Shown: positions 31,460 to 44,021, counted from the stretch's first letter. The stretch is 64,000 nt of DNA from Achatina immaculata (GCA_009760885.1 CM019715.1:24269642-24333641), one strand, 5' to 3'. The notes: generated from the letters alone by a model not told the origin. Program-made: numbers and translations.

Positions 31460-32734
31460 CAAAGTTCGACAATTAAGTAATGAGACTAATTACATAAAAA
31501 AATAAAATAAACACAAGCTGAAGATATAACCGGTATTTTATTCAAAGTAAGCTCCTTGTGCATAGATACAGCGAGTAGCACGATCTAACAAATACTGGAA
31601 CGACCTCTGCAGTTCTTCTGTTGGTATGGCCATTAAACTCGGTGTTACTGCCCTTTGGATGTTATCAGTATAGTCAAAGAAGCGTCCTTTCAATGGTAAC
31701 TTTAATTTTGGGAATAGAAAATAATCGCAGGGAGACAAATCTGGGGAATGGGGTGGATTGTTGAGAACACATACTTGTTTTGGGGGCAAAAAATTTCTGT
31801 ACAACTACCCCCAGTGAGCCTGTGCATTATCATGAAGAAGGAAAAAACTGCCAGGGGCTGAATATTCGTATCGGACTTGGACAATCTTTTTCAACAGGCG
31901 TTTCAAAATACATGAATAAACTTTGGCAGTGACAGTCTGCCACTCTGGAATAAATTCTTTGTGATTAAATCCTTTGCTGTCGTAGAAGCGCAACGAATTT
32001 TTTGCCTTTTGGTGATGATGATGACTTCCACTGAGCACTTTGGCGTTTAGTTGTGGGATCAAAGCGGAAAATCCATGTTTCATCCTATGCAACAATCAAA
32101 TATAAGAAATGTTTATTTCTGCGACACACTTTCATGATGTCTTTTGCGTATTCAACATTATGATCATGTTTGGTCATCAGACAACGAATGTGGTACAAGC
32201 AACTTTTTTCTTGCCCAAATTTTCCACTAAAATTTTACGAACGGTTTCTCGGTTAATACCAGATTCATCTGCCATCATCTTCACAGTCAAACAACGATCT
32301 TATTGTATCCGTTCTCTGACGTTTGCATTGAGTTCCTCATTACGAACAGAAATTGGGCGTCCATGTCTAGTTGCATTTGCAATCGTTTCCACACCACTTT
32401 TGAATCTTGAATACCACCTGAATATCTGTGTACGAGATAAAAAAAATTATCCCCATAAACTTGTCGCATCAATTCAACTGCCTCAATGGCACTTTTTCCG
32501 AGTTTTAAACAGTTTTAATGTTAGCTTTTTGCTCAATGGTGATTACGTAACAATGCACCTCTGACTAGGTCAGCAAAATGGCTGCTTGTTTGTCGACTGC
32601 TTAACCGGCGGCGATGAAAAGTTGCAGATCATAGAATGAAGGCTGCCTCTTTGGATTCCATGCTTTGCTTCATAGATGGCACTTTTGTCTTGGCCATAAT
32701 AAAATCAGTCTCATTACTTAATTGTCGGACCTTG
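31460..32734 (-). mobile_element. Mariner DNA transposon, complete ends, dead transposase
   Basis: Ends CAAAG(T)TCGACAATTAAG and its inverse (…CGGACCTTG) are flanked by TA on both sides (31458-31459 and 32735-32736), and the 1275-bp length is normal for mariner. The minus strand encodes the transposase. HDN-A-AH is followed, 34 residues later, by the Asp of SPDLSPCDYFLFPKLKLPL, which is the D34D signature. The C-terminus is RCIYAQGAYFE. One in-frame stop (at 31805) separates the two Asp motifs, and the N-terminal helix-turn-helix part (about 32290-32640) is frameshifted. Mariner elements excise and reinsert at TA with this enzyme. This copy cannot. Confidence 0.92.
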
Positions 32735-32736
32735 TA

Positions 32737-33481
32737 GTTATACGCCAGTAAATACTGAAAAAAGCTTGAGTTAAAGGATGAAGTTTTACTAATGGATTTT
32801 GGATGCCAAGGGAGGGAGTTCCAGAGCTGTACCGCAGAAAATGGCGTGGCGGAGTATCTGTGGACCTCAAAACATAAACGTTTGCTGTGAATATTTGAAT
32901 TAACAGCAGTAGACCAAAACAGGTACCCTTGTACTACCTTGTAGATAAAGTCTCTTTATAAACCGACTAAAAGAGACCAGCTTTTCATTTTCCATCATTG
33001 TTTGCAACAATAAGCAGCTGAAAAAGCTAACTAATCATTGCAAAGCGAACATTGTGTCAGATAAAACGATTTATTCTTTTAGTGAAAAATTTATTGAGAA
33101 AAATGTTTGCATACAGACTAATAATGTTCTACTGCATGATGTCTTTTTTTTTTTTTGGTCAAGGAAACATGAAAATGGATAAAACAACACTCGAAAGCTT
33201 GAGACACTGAATGTAAATCTGACACTGTCGATAAAATCAAAATAAACAAGGTCACAACACATACATATTAACTATATTTGATTACATTAAATTATTTTTA
33301 TTAAATATTACATTAAATTAAATATTGAATTATATTAAATTAAATAGTGAATTATATTAAATTATTAAATTAAATTATATTATATTAAAATGTAGTGCAG
33401 TACACTGTAATATAAAACCAGATAATAACTCATGCAACACAATATATACGATATATATGATATATGCTTCATTAGTGTCCG
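32737..33481. other. No gene seen; AT-rich
   Basis: A run of ATTAAATTA units lies at 33290-33385. The stretch near 33388-33440 (ATATAAAACCAGATAATAAC, then TCATG) resembles 35345-35395, so an unclassified repeat may be present. Confidence 0.45.
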
Positions 33482-33493
33482 TTCCATGTCCAT

Positions 33494-34665
33494 CATCATT
33501 CATTTGCATGTCCCTTGCGGAACTTTGCCTCCCAAACAGCAGTCCTGTAGGTCTCTCGGTTGTGAGCAAGATGGCCTGCTGCTGTTGCATCCATTTCCAG
33601 ATCGTCAACGATGTCTTGCAGCCATTTTCGTTTTGGTCTTCCTCTTTTTCTTTTTCCCATTATGAATCCTTTCAATACGGTCTTCTCTAAATTATCATGA
33701 CGTTTTATGTGTCCAACATATTTAAGTTTTCTCTCTTTAATCCTCTTCATTAGCCAGCCTTCTTCAATATTAAGTTCTTGGAGTATAGATATATTTTTTT
33801 CTTTTTTGTATCCACGATAATTGGAGAACTCTTCTGTAGCATTTACATTCAAAGGAATTTATGTGTTTCTCAGCTGTTTTGTTAAGTGTCCAGGTCTCAC
33901 AGGCATATGTTGCCATGCGAAAGATGCATGCCCTTAAAAATCTTATTTTTGTGGTTCTGTCTGCTCCTCTCCACAGATTCTTTATTTGTTTTACTTTCTG
34001 AAGAGCGATAGATCTCCTCCTTTTAATTTCCCTCATTGTATCTCCATTATTAGTTAGTAGTGATCCAAGATATTCAAAACTCTCCACTTCTTCCAGTCTT
34101 TATTCATTTATACATATTTCAGCTGCCTTGTTTGTTTTGTCAGTTGTCATCACTTTAGTTGTCTTTGCATTAAGATAGAGGTTATACTCTTCGCAGTTCT
34201 TAAGGACTGACATAATTAGTTTTTTCTTTCCTTTTTGTGTTGTGGACAATAATACTGTGTCATCAGAATACCTAATCTCTGGTATTTCATAACCTTCAAT
34301 TGTTATGGCATCGTAATATTCTTTGTCTACATCTTCTCTAACATTCCTTATTATATTTTCAGTATACAAGTTAAATAAGTAGGGTGACAATATGCACCCC
34401 TGACGGACCCCTTGTTTTATGTCAAACCAAGTTGTTGTTTCACCATTTATTCTTACTGCTGCTTGTTGGTCTAGATACAGCAGGGATATTAATTGTATCA
34501 AATGTGTTGGAAATCCCATTTTTTTCATTATTTCCCAAAGTTTCTGCTGTTGTACACAATCAAATGCCTTTGAGTAGTCTATAAAAGATAAATATAGATT
34601 CACATTAAACTCTCTGCATTTCTCTATTATTAATCTTAGATTGAATATATGATCTCTTGATCCTC
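33494..34665 (-). mobile_element. RTE-B, 5-prime truncated, 1.17 kb
   Basis: The 12-bp target duplication TTCCATGTCCAT is seen at 33482-33493 and 34666-34677. On the minus strand [36 protein letters not shown] and RYSDDTVLLS (the YADD box has Ala changed to Ser) are open in one frame, then SFEYLGSLLTNNG and the C-terminus in others. It is among the longer RTE-B copies and has few frame breaks. Confidence 0.92.
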
Positions 34666-34677
34666 TTCCATGTCCAT

Positions 34678-35987
34678 GAATTCTAATTTACGTGGTGAAG
34701 GAGGTGGAGTGGGTATATGGACAGTAAAGTGGATCTGAGCATTGTCTAAAGACTCGTCCAAATCAGTACAGTCTTAAAATATTCTATAAAGGTTCAGGCA
34801 CGTAGAATATCTGTACAAGCGCACAAAAACAAAAAAAAAACAGAAACAAAATCGTTCTCTTTTGATTCGGTAGTAAGTCTCTCTTTTCTAATTTCTTTTC
34901 TTGCACTTTGAAGTTCATTTCCATGCTCCTCTATATCTGCCCAGTTTTGGTTTTTTTTTCGTTGTTTTCTTTTATTTTGTTTTGTCCTCCAGTGGATTCC
35001 AATGCTTTCCTTCTCTAAATCATCTCCTCTTTTAGGTTTGCTGGAGTATCTCCAGTTTTCTGCCTGGCCAGAACAAGCCCATTCTGTTTTCAGTCTAAAA
35101 ATCTTGAGTCTTTCTCTTCATCTCATTATTTTGGTATTTTTCCCCTCATTCCTGGAGGAGTATTTGACTGATACAATAATTTAAATGTGAATGACAGATA
35201 ATAGGATACAGCCACACTGCTACCAGTCATACATAGTCATTTAATTCACCAGTCGCAACACAGATTCAGAAATGTAATTACGTAGGGATGACCATTTCAT
35301 ATAATTACATTAAATGACTTGTATTACAATCACATAAGTATAAAAATGTAGTTAGAACATGCTAATATAAAATCAGATAATGACTCATGTTAACACAAAC
35401 ACGACCACACACACACACAAATTAACAAGTTGTCTTTAACACTGGTAAACAAAATTTGTGAGGGCAACAAAATTTTTTTTTCAAATGCGATTACTAATGC
35501 AATATTACAATTATGCTACGAGTTTTACTTTTAAAAAATTAACTGAATGGAATTATATAATTTAGACACATTTATCTTAGCAGCAAAACTAGGACATATA
35601 TAGTTTAATAGTAAATATACGTACACATTTAGTAAAAATAAACTATTGATGGAATTTGTGAGAATTTTTGAAAGAAATATTTGATCACAGTTTTAGACAG
35701 TTTCTTTTCTTCGTTATTTACATTGCTTAACAAGCAAAATAAAAGAAGTCTATGTTTTTTAAAGTGCTTCTCCATTATGTTTCATAGACCCTAATTAACA
35801 GATGTACATGGGTCTCATTTAAATTATAGGTTTTCATTCTGCTACAAGAAAGTGGCAATTGCTTAGGGGATAGTTCTTTGTATTTTACTCTTCTCTCCTT
35901 GCATTTTCCCCGACACGAGGAGATGATTGTTATGTACTTAGGTCTACATTCAAAAAAGATATCACTGAATAGAAATTATGAAGCAAG

Positions 35988-35988
<1 letters not shown>
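34678..35988. other. No gene seen
   Basis: AT-rich, short frames only. It contains two stretches that resemble sequences at 28.1 and 33.4 kb. Confidence 0.45.

Positions 35989-35989
<1 letters not shown>

Positions 35990-36031
<42 letters not shown>
35990..36031. repeat. (TA)n microsatellite
   Basis: About 20 TA units lie 45 bp ahead of an RTE-A-like fragment. Confidence 0.9.
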
Positions 36032-36033
<2 letters not shown>

Positions 36034-36074
36034 TGTGTGAGATTTTCAGTCAGCAAGGAATTGGTCATTGTTAA

Positions 36075-36977
36075 TTTCACTGTGAGACAAGGATGAGTTT
36101 TATCTCCTGACTTCTTCTCCTTGTACAGCGAAAACATAATGAAAAATATAGAGAACATGCCAGGAATATTAGCTGGCGGATACAACCTTAAGTTGTTAAG
36201 ATATGCAGACGACACAGTCCTGATTGCTAAAAGTGAAGGGGAGCTACAGGCTCTTCTGGACATCCTGGTTCGTGAAAGTAAAAATAAAGGTCTCAGCCTG
36301 AACAAAAAGAAGACTGAAGTGATGGTCATCTCAAAGAAAAGAATGCCACCAAAATGTAGCATTACCATCGATGGCTCAAATCTTTAAAAAGTTGATAGAT
36401 TCAAGTACTTATGAACGATTATAACAACTGATGGGAAATGTCACAACGAAATAAAAAGCAGACGTGCTCAGGCAAAGTCAGCAAGCCAGACAATGAGACA
36501 CATCTTGTGCAACAGATCCGTATCAATGGAAACAAGATTCCGAGTACTTAAATGTTACATCGAGCCAATTTTGTTTTATGGGTATGAAGCATGGTCTATG
36601 AATAAGAGAGTACAACGAGAAATGGAGGCCATGGAGATGTAGTTTATAAGAAGGATGTTGAAGTTACCATGGACAGCCAAGAAAACCAGTGAAGAAGTCT
36701 TAAGAGAGTCCGGAGTTTAAAAGCAAAGATCAGAGGCAGACAAGCGATATTTATAGAACATTTCCTGAGAAGAGGAAAACTGGAACACACTGTGGCAACT
36801 GAAAAAATTGAAGGAAGAAGAGACAGAGGAAGACAGAGAGAGGAGTTACTGGATAGGCTGCCAGTGTGGCTAAGAAGAAAGTCACCAACGGATCTCATAA
36901 TCAAGTCTAAAGACAGGGAATTGTGGAGAGAAATGATCGCCTACGTCACATGGCATGGCACTTGAATTGAATTGAAT
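36075..36977 (+). pseudogene. RTE-A-related fragment, separate subfamily
   Basis: The plus strand reads NFTVRQG, a stop, [40 protein letters not shown], then [19 protein letters not shown] and FIRRMLKLPWTAKKT. It ends in SHGMALELN-region codons, and the corresponding frame gives WHGT and a stop. The order and most residues follow RTE-A, but the tail is (AATTG)n instead of (TGA)n, so it is a sister subfamily. Many stops and frameshifts are present. Confidence 0.88.
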
Positions 36978-38152
36978 TTCACTGTTATTTTGTTGTTGAG
37001 TTTGCCAGAAAATCTGAAAAGCGCTACTAAGTGCTACAGTTGCGTGATAGAGCGTTCTTCAGTTGCAACTGAAGGGCGCTCTTTCATGCAACTGAAGGGC
37101 TCTGCTATTATGTGACTGACAATGAGATATTTTGTTGCTTATTTTCAGATTTCCTCCGGAGCATCATTTCACTCTAAACTGTATTTCATTTTAAACTTGT
37201 GAATGTTATCTATCGCGATGTAATCTAATGTGACTGGGAATGTTAGGCCAGCCATCATCGAATAATACTTGCCTGGTGATGAAATCTGCTGTTTTAAAAA
37301 AAAGTCTTCCAAAAACTGATGAAGATAGTTTTGCTGATGATGGTGGTGTTGCTGATGAAGATATGTTGCTAATGATGATGGTGTTGATGATGAAAACGAT
37401 GTTACTGATAATGTTGATATTGCTAATGAAGATGATGTTACTGATACAATATCGGCAAGAAAAAGCTGAATAATAACTAGTGCACAATCCGACTTTTGCC
37501 AGTAAAATGTCTGACTATCTGAAGCCATTGTCTTTTTATTGTAAGTTCCAGTTCTTATACTTGGAAATGTTTTATTACATGATCTCTATAGGCTATATTT
37601 TACATTTAACTTGCCCATTACGAGAAATGCATTACAGAGAATACAAAAAGTGATTTATTAAAATAATTTAATTACTCAGTTTTGTAAGCTAATATCCGTA
37701 TCCAAAAAAAAGATTGATAGGTAATTCATTCAACATTAACATGAGTCTGTAAATAATGATTATGTGTCAGTAAATAATTAATTTTGATAAATCGTTCACA
37801 GGTACGGATGATCTCTTTATATGCCAATACGCACGATCAACATGGAAAGCTATTACCATAGTTTTAATGTATCGCAAAAACAGTTCTGTAATGTGGCAAT
37901 GTCATGCAATCTTATGTTCGTGAACTTTCTACAAGTGTGGGAAATCATAGCGTTTTTCTCGCAGTTATGATATCAACACACTCTAGTTAGCAACACTTGT
38001 TTCAACTTCTTTCAAAGCATCGCATGGCTCTTGAATCCATCCACACTCTGCCGCTCTTCGCTTGATGGTGCTGCTCTGATAATTGATGAAAGGTATGAGT
38101 CACTATCCAATATTATGAGACGCCAAGTCAATGAATACTAACAGCACTTTCA
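36978..38152. other. 3-prime flank of gene B; perfect-arm hairpin and a stalk relic
   Basis: At 37049-37082 a 34-bp inverted repeat (AGAGCG..CTTCAGTTGCAACTGAAG..CGCTCT) has only two mismatched pairs. At about 37330-37450 the minus strand reads SVTSSSLAISTLSVTSFSSS, clearly a decayed copy of the gene B stalk repeat. It lies about 700 bp past the gene B stop. No other gene is seen. Confidence 0.6.
37330..37450 (-). pseudogene. Relic of the gene B Ser/Thr stalk repeat
   Basis: Codons for VTSSS and LSVTS units in the same strand and style as gene B occur here without the Cys module or the membrane helix. They probably come from a partial duplication or an older last exon of a related gene. Confidence 0.5.
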
Positions 38153-39467
38153 TTACAAAGGAACTTTTGGTTCAGTGTGGTCCAAATGGAGCGGCATGTT
38201 GCGTAATATTTCTCTTTGCCTGTTGTATCTGATATTGACATTTCTTCTATTCAGCAGCATTACCGTGCACACGAGAACAATCAGAAGCAAGTTGACGCCG
38301 ACGATAACGGTAATGATTATCAGCGATGTTGTGTCAGTTTCTGGCTGTGTTTCAAGATGTGGCAGAAATAATGATGCAGATGAAGCTGGCGACGAACATG
38401 ATGATGTTGGCGCTATCGGTGATGATGAATCTAGTGACATCGGTGATGCTACTGATGAAGACGATTTTACTGATGATGATGAAGATGGTGTTACTGATGA
38501 TGGTAGTGTTGATGCTGAAAATGGTGTTACCGATAATTGTTGTGTTTCTGATGGTGAAAATGTTACTGATAATGGTGGTGTTGTTGATGAAGACGATGTT
38601 ACTGATAATGATGATATTGTTGATGAAGATGATGTTACCGATAATGATGATGTTGTTGGCGAAGATGATGTTACTAATAATGATGTTATTGTTGATGAAG
38701 ATGAGGTAATTGATAATGATGATATTACTGGTGAAGACGATGTTACTGATAATGATGATACCGTTGATGAAGATGATGTTATTGTTGATGAAGACGATGT
38801 TACTGATAATGATGATATTGGTGAGGATGATGATGTTACTGATAATAATGGTACTGCTGGTGAAAATGATGTTACCGCTGCTGGTGATGACAATGCAGGA
38901 ATTAAAGTTTCTGAGACTGACGCTACTGATGTTAGTGAAGCGGTTAACATTGATTGCCATTGCACTAAGAGTGATGAGATTTGTAAAACCGATGATTTAG
39001 ATGTGTATATTAATGCTGGTGTAGATTGAAATGGTGCATCATATGGTAACGACGATGTATCGAACATCAAAGGAGTTGGCATTAATGATAAAAATGTTGA
39101 CGGTACTGATGATGATGCAAGCTCACAGTCACTGCCATTACAAGAGGTAACATGGTCCCGGAACACACCTTCTTTTTCTTTTGTCCACGTCATTTGAACG
39201 CACGTATCATTGCATGATGGTACAGTGAAAAACCGAAGATATTTCGGCTTAACAGAGTTATAGCAAGTATTGTCAAGCTGTGTACATGTCACTCGATTTT
39301 CCCATTTAAAATTTTGACATCGGAAATACGTCCAGTTACGCTGCTTCGAAACATTCAACTCGCCATTCTGTTCGAATTTATTTGCTGTCCATTCTGAGAG
39401 GTTCCCATCCAGAGAGTAGGAAAATGTGCAGTTCCAAGCTTGTCCTAGGCACAGACACTCAGTAAAA
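38153..39467 (-). CDS. Gene B, last coding exon: Cys module, Ser/Thr stalk, membrane helix
   Basis: The acceptor TTTCTTTATGTCACAG precedes a split codon (phase 2). About 437 residues follow. First comes FTECLCLG, then a Cys-rich module with TYFRCQNFKWENRVTC and SCNDTCVQMTWTKEKEG. A stalk of roughly 250 residues follows, made of 10-12-residue SVTSSSSTISSL units. One helix (LIIITVIVGVNLLLIVLVCT) and a tail of about 32 residues end at KVPL. Several N-x-S/T sites lie in the module. Gene C shares the spacing CLC, RCQ/KCQ, ENxxxC, C(N/S)D(T/E)CV and W(T)xxKEG. The layout is that of a mucin-like surface protein. A receptor role is inference. Confidence 0.82.
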
Positions 39468-39531
39468 CTGTGACATAAAGAAATATCAATTACTGTTTGA
39501 TCATACATTTAAATAAAGTAGCATGCTCTTA

Positions 39532-42411
39532 TGGTAAACTATCTTCTGGAAATATACCAAGAAACCAAAACAGCAACATGGAAAGTCACATAGAAAAAAA
39601 TCTGGTGATAAGGGCCCCAGGCCAGATAGATGGGGAAGTGTGTGAGACAGAGGTCAGTACTAGTAATTGTGATGACGGACAAAACCCTGACGGTGTTACT
39701 AAGGAAAACCCCTGCATCAAACTAAAAATAAAAATAGGAGTAGGAACATGGCATGTAAGAAGTATATATGAGGGAAAGTATAAAATAATAAGTGACGAGA
39801 TGAAAAGAATGGGGATATACATTTTGGGAATCTGTAAACATCGATGGAAAGGATCAGGACACTTCAAGAGCGAGAATGATAATATCTTTATATACTCTGG
39901 TGGAGAATTAGGAGGAACGAATGGAGTGGCTTTTTACTTTGACAAATCAACATCAAATGCATTACTAGGTTACAATCCAGTAAGTGATAGAATCCTCACA
40001 ATCAGACTTAAGGGCACTCCTAGAAATGTAACAATCATCCAGATATATGCACCTATATCAGCAGCAGAAGACGAGGAAGTAGAAGACTTTTATAACACAC
40101 TGCAAACGACGACAGACCGGGTACAACGGAAAATGATATTGTATTAATAATGGGGGATTTTAATGCAAAGATTTGTACAGAAAGAGCAGAAGACGAAGGA
40201 CATGTTGTAGGAAAATTTAGCATAGGACATAGAAATGAGGCAGGTGACAATCTAATGGCATTTTGCATGGAAAATGAACTAATGATTGCTAACACACTTT
40301 TTAAACAACATCCAAGAAGACTTTACACATGGACATCACCTGATGGGAAAACCAAGAACCAAATAGATTACATTTTAGTGCAAAGGAGGTGGAGAACAAA
40401 TATAACATCAGTAAAAACTTTACCCGGTGCTGATTGTGACACGGACCGTGAGTTAGTAATACCAGACATAGAGATAAAGATAAAAAAGATAGTTACGGGA
40501 TCAAGACCACTCAGCTTTGATCTTACAAAAAATACAGAACAATACGGTATATAAATGAAGAACCGTTTCGAAATCCTGATGGCTGTACAGGAGGAGATAA
40601 CACTAGGCTACACAGGCCAGAGATATCTTAATAACAACAGCTAAAGACGTGTTTTCACTAAAGAAAACACAAAAGAATATATGGATTACAGCAGGTACAC
40701 GATTACTGATAAAACAACGTAGAGAAATGAAGACGCAATGGAAAGTGACAAACAACAACAAAGAGGAATATAAATCTTTAACAAAAGAATTAAGAAGAAA
40801 CATAAGAAAAGACAAAAAAACAATACATACAAGATTGTTGTGAAAGAATAGAAGGACATCAGAAGTGTGGAAAAGATAGTGAAATGTTTTTAAAGAAATG
40901 AAAACATTGACGTGAAATGTCGCACCTAAGCTAATGTAATTTGTGATGAAATGGGGAATACCTTGGCAGAGACAGAGGAAATTCTAGGAAAGATAGAAAG
41001 AATATTGCATAGGAATGTATGAAACAAATTATTGTGAAAGCAGAAATCAACAATGTGAATTATTATTAGAAGAGAAAGGACCCGAACAGACAATAGAGGA
41101 AGTTTTATGTGCAATAAAGAATCTGAAAAATGGTAAATCACCAAGATGTGATGAGATAACAGTTGAACTTATTAAAGCAGGAGGAAAGGAATGTGCATCA
41201 ATCTATCATGCACTATGTAAAAAGATATGGCATTCAGGTATTTGCCAAAAAAATGGACAAGAACTGTATTCATACCACTGCCAAAAAAGGGTAACTTGAA
41301 ATTATGCACAAACTACAGAACTGCTGCTCTGATTAGTCATCTCAGTAAAATACTGTCAAAATTCATAATTGGTAGACTTCGCAAGAAAATAGAAGAAAAA
41401 GTCAATATGGTCCAAGCTGGTTTCAGGCAAGGAAGAGTATCAAGAGATCATATATTCAATATAAGATTGATAATAGAGAAATGCAGAGTTTTATGTGAAT
41501 CTATATTTATCCTTTATAGATTATTCAAATGTATTTGATTGTGTACAACACCAGAAACTTTGGGAAATAATGGAAAAAATGAGATTTCCAACACATTTGA
41601 TGCAATTAACATCACTGCTGTATCTAGACCAACAAGCAGCAGTAAGAATAAATGGTGAAACAACAACTTGGTTTGACATAAAACAAGGGGTCCGTCAGGG
41701 GTGCATATTGTCGTCTTAATTATTTAACCTGTATACTGAAAATATAATGAGGAATGTTAGAGAAGATGTAGACAAAGAATATTACGATGCCATAACAATT
41801 GGAGGTTATGAAATACCAGAGATCAGATATGCTGATGACACAGTATTACTGTCCACAACACAACAAGGAATGAAAAAACTAATTATGTCAGTCCGTAAGA
41901 ACAGCGAAGAGCAAAACCTCTATCTTAATGCGAAGAAAACTAAATTGATGACAACTGACAAAACAAACAAGGCAGCTGAAATATGTACCAATGAGAAAAA
42001 ACTGGAAGAAATGGAGAGATTTGAATATCATCTGAGAAACACATAACTGCCTTTGAATGTAAATGCTACAGAGGAGTTCTTCAAATATCATGGACACAAA
42101 AAAGAACAAATATATCAATACTACAAGAGCTTAATATTGAAGAGGGCTAGATAGTGAAGAGGATTAAATAGAGAAAACTTAAATATTTTGGACACATTAA
42201 ACGTCATGATAATCTAGAGAAGATCGTCTGGGAATGGTACATAATGGGAAAAAGAAAGAGAGGAAGACCAAGGCGAAGATGGCTGCAAGACATCGTTGAT
42301 GATCTGCAAATGGATGCATCAGCAGCAGGCCATCTTTCTTACAACCCAGAGGCCTACAGGAGAGCTGTTAGGGAGGCAAAGTTCCGCAAGGAACATGCAA
42401 ATGAATGAATG
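39532..42411 (+). mobile_element. RTE-B, full-length copy
   Basis: The repeat AGCATG(C/T)TCTTA flanks it (39520-39531 and 42412-42423). The plus strand encodes an endonuclease (VGTWHVRSIYEGKYKI, GICKHRWKG, MGDFNAKI, QIDYILVQRRWR, ADCDTDRE, where the final His of the SDH box is lost) in two frames. The linker, RT ([35 protein letters not shown]) and the C-terminus with (AATG)n tail follow. About 90 codons are deleted after RFEYH. Frameshifts and stops are frequent from 40555 on. It lies in intron 1 of gene B, antisense to it. Confidence 0.92.
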
Positions 42412-42423
42412 AGCATGTTCTTA

Positions 42424-44019
42424 CCACAGGTTCATGTAATCTTTATCTTCAAAGAAACACACACACACACACAAAATAAATGTAGAGAATGACGATTATC
42501 ATCAGTGCATAAATGCTTAGTACAAAGGCGTACTTTGTTTTTTTAAAATCTGCTTTCACGAAAGTAAACGAGCAGCTGCTAGGGGATAGAATCATCAAAT
42601 TTGTTGAGTTTTTCTTAAATCGGTCAACAATTTCTTTGATCCTTATCTAAAATACACGGAAAATTGAGTCAAACCTTTTGTCGAGCTATGCGACCTACAG
42701 AAGAATTTTTATTAAACATTCCTCCATCAACAGTGTATTGTAAACATTTCCAAAATTAACATTAAAACACTAAAACTAAGACATAAAGTAAATTGTGAAG
42801 AAATATATGAATCTAATATTCTTCGTTAGATGACATACTGTATCGACTACCAGACAGGCAAACTGACAGTGCTTGTATTGAAAAATAACGACGACTCTCA
42901 CACTGAGAGTTTTGTGTTCGAAATATGGGACACTAAAGCGTCTATAATGAAAGCCTTTTTATAAAGAACACATTTTGGACATATGGCAGAAACTAGGTAC
43001 TTGTCGAAACTGAACAGACAGAGAATGAAAAGTGTTAAAGACCCTTGCATTAGCTTTTGCAACTTCACGAAGAAACATACAAATATTTTCAACGAATTTC
43101 AGTAACCTGAAAAAGCATATGACAAAACATATCTGATGTGTATGTCCTGGATCACCTGTTCAGTGAAGAAATTTGACAGCATTAATGTGATACCATAATA
43201 GTAGTAAATATGTAAGTAATGTATATTAATTGTTACCGAGCTATGACAGGTTATAGCTAGCTGACATGAAATGAGTACACATTTCAGTTTGTACACATAT
43301 GCAGTTTTGTCAACTTACATGTTTTGTTCTGACTAAGAATGTCCCATTTCTCTGTTTCAGAATTCTGACAACCTAAGCGTATATTTTGTCACATTTTCGC
43401 GTCTTCAGAAGCAAGAGTCTGAATATGATTTGTTGTGAGAGTCTAGAGCGCAGCTCAACCCCTCACTCACAGAAATGTGGACATTTATTCTTGTACAGAA
43501 GGATCTGATAGCCTTGAACTTGAATTGGTGTCAATATTGAATGACTTTTGACGAGTGAATAGAAGTCCTTGAAGGTGTGATCCACTAAGTGTAATTAAGC
43601 GCCAAGATGTTGATGTCATTTTTATTTCTGAACTTTATAGAAGAAAATGTAAGTTTCAGTTTAAATTAGCATTTCCGTTTATTTTCATTTTTCACATTTT
43701 TCGTAGTTGTACTTGAAACGTAAAAGTCAGTGTGGTTCTTTTGTGTTAATTTGTTTCTTAATTACACAAATGTGTAAATTCAGCTGCTTGATTCAAGTTT
43801 CTGATCTAAGTGATTGAAACAAATATGGTTGATTCAACGGGTTGATTAACTGTTTATTTCAGCTATTTGATTCAAAAGCTTTATACAAGAATGTAGCTAA
43901 TACCACTTTTCTTTTGTCATTCTTATGCATAATGTTAAATTTAAATTGACTAACCACGTTCTAGGTGCAGTAACGCGAGCCAGGCTATTGGACAAGTGAC
44001 ACCTTTACTGAAAAACTAA
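42424..44019. other. No gene seen; part of gene B intron 1
   Basis: A CACACA tract lies near 42460. Frames are short and unassigned. Confidence 0.5.
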
Positions 44020-44021
44020 TA

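Noticed and set aside
32109..32564. A 151-codon plus-strand frame
   Set aside because: Antisense shadow of the decayed mariner transposase N-terminus.
31460..32734. A host SETMAR-like gene
   Set aside because: Both terminal repeats and TA duplications are present and no SET domain is seen, so it is an ordinary mariner copy.
38175..39029. A 284-codon Asp-rich open frame on the plus strand
   Set aside because: It is the antisense of the gene B stalk. The GAT/ATC triplet bias keeps both strands open, and the minus strand has the splice site, Cys module and membrane helix.
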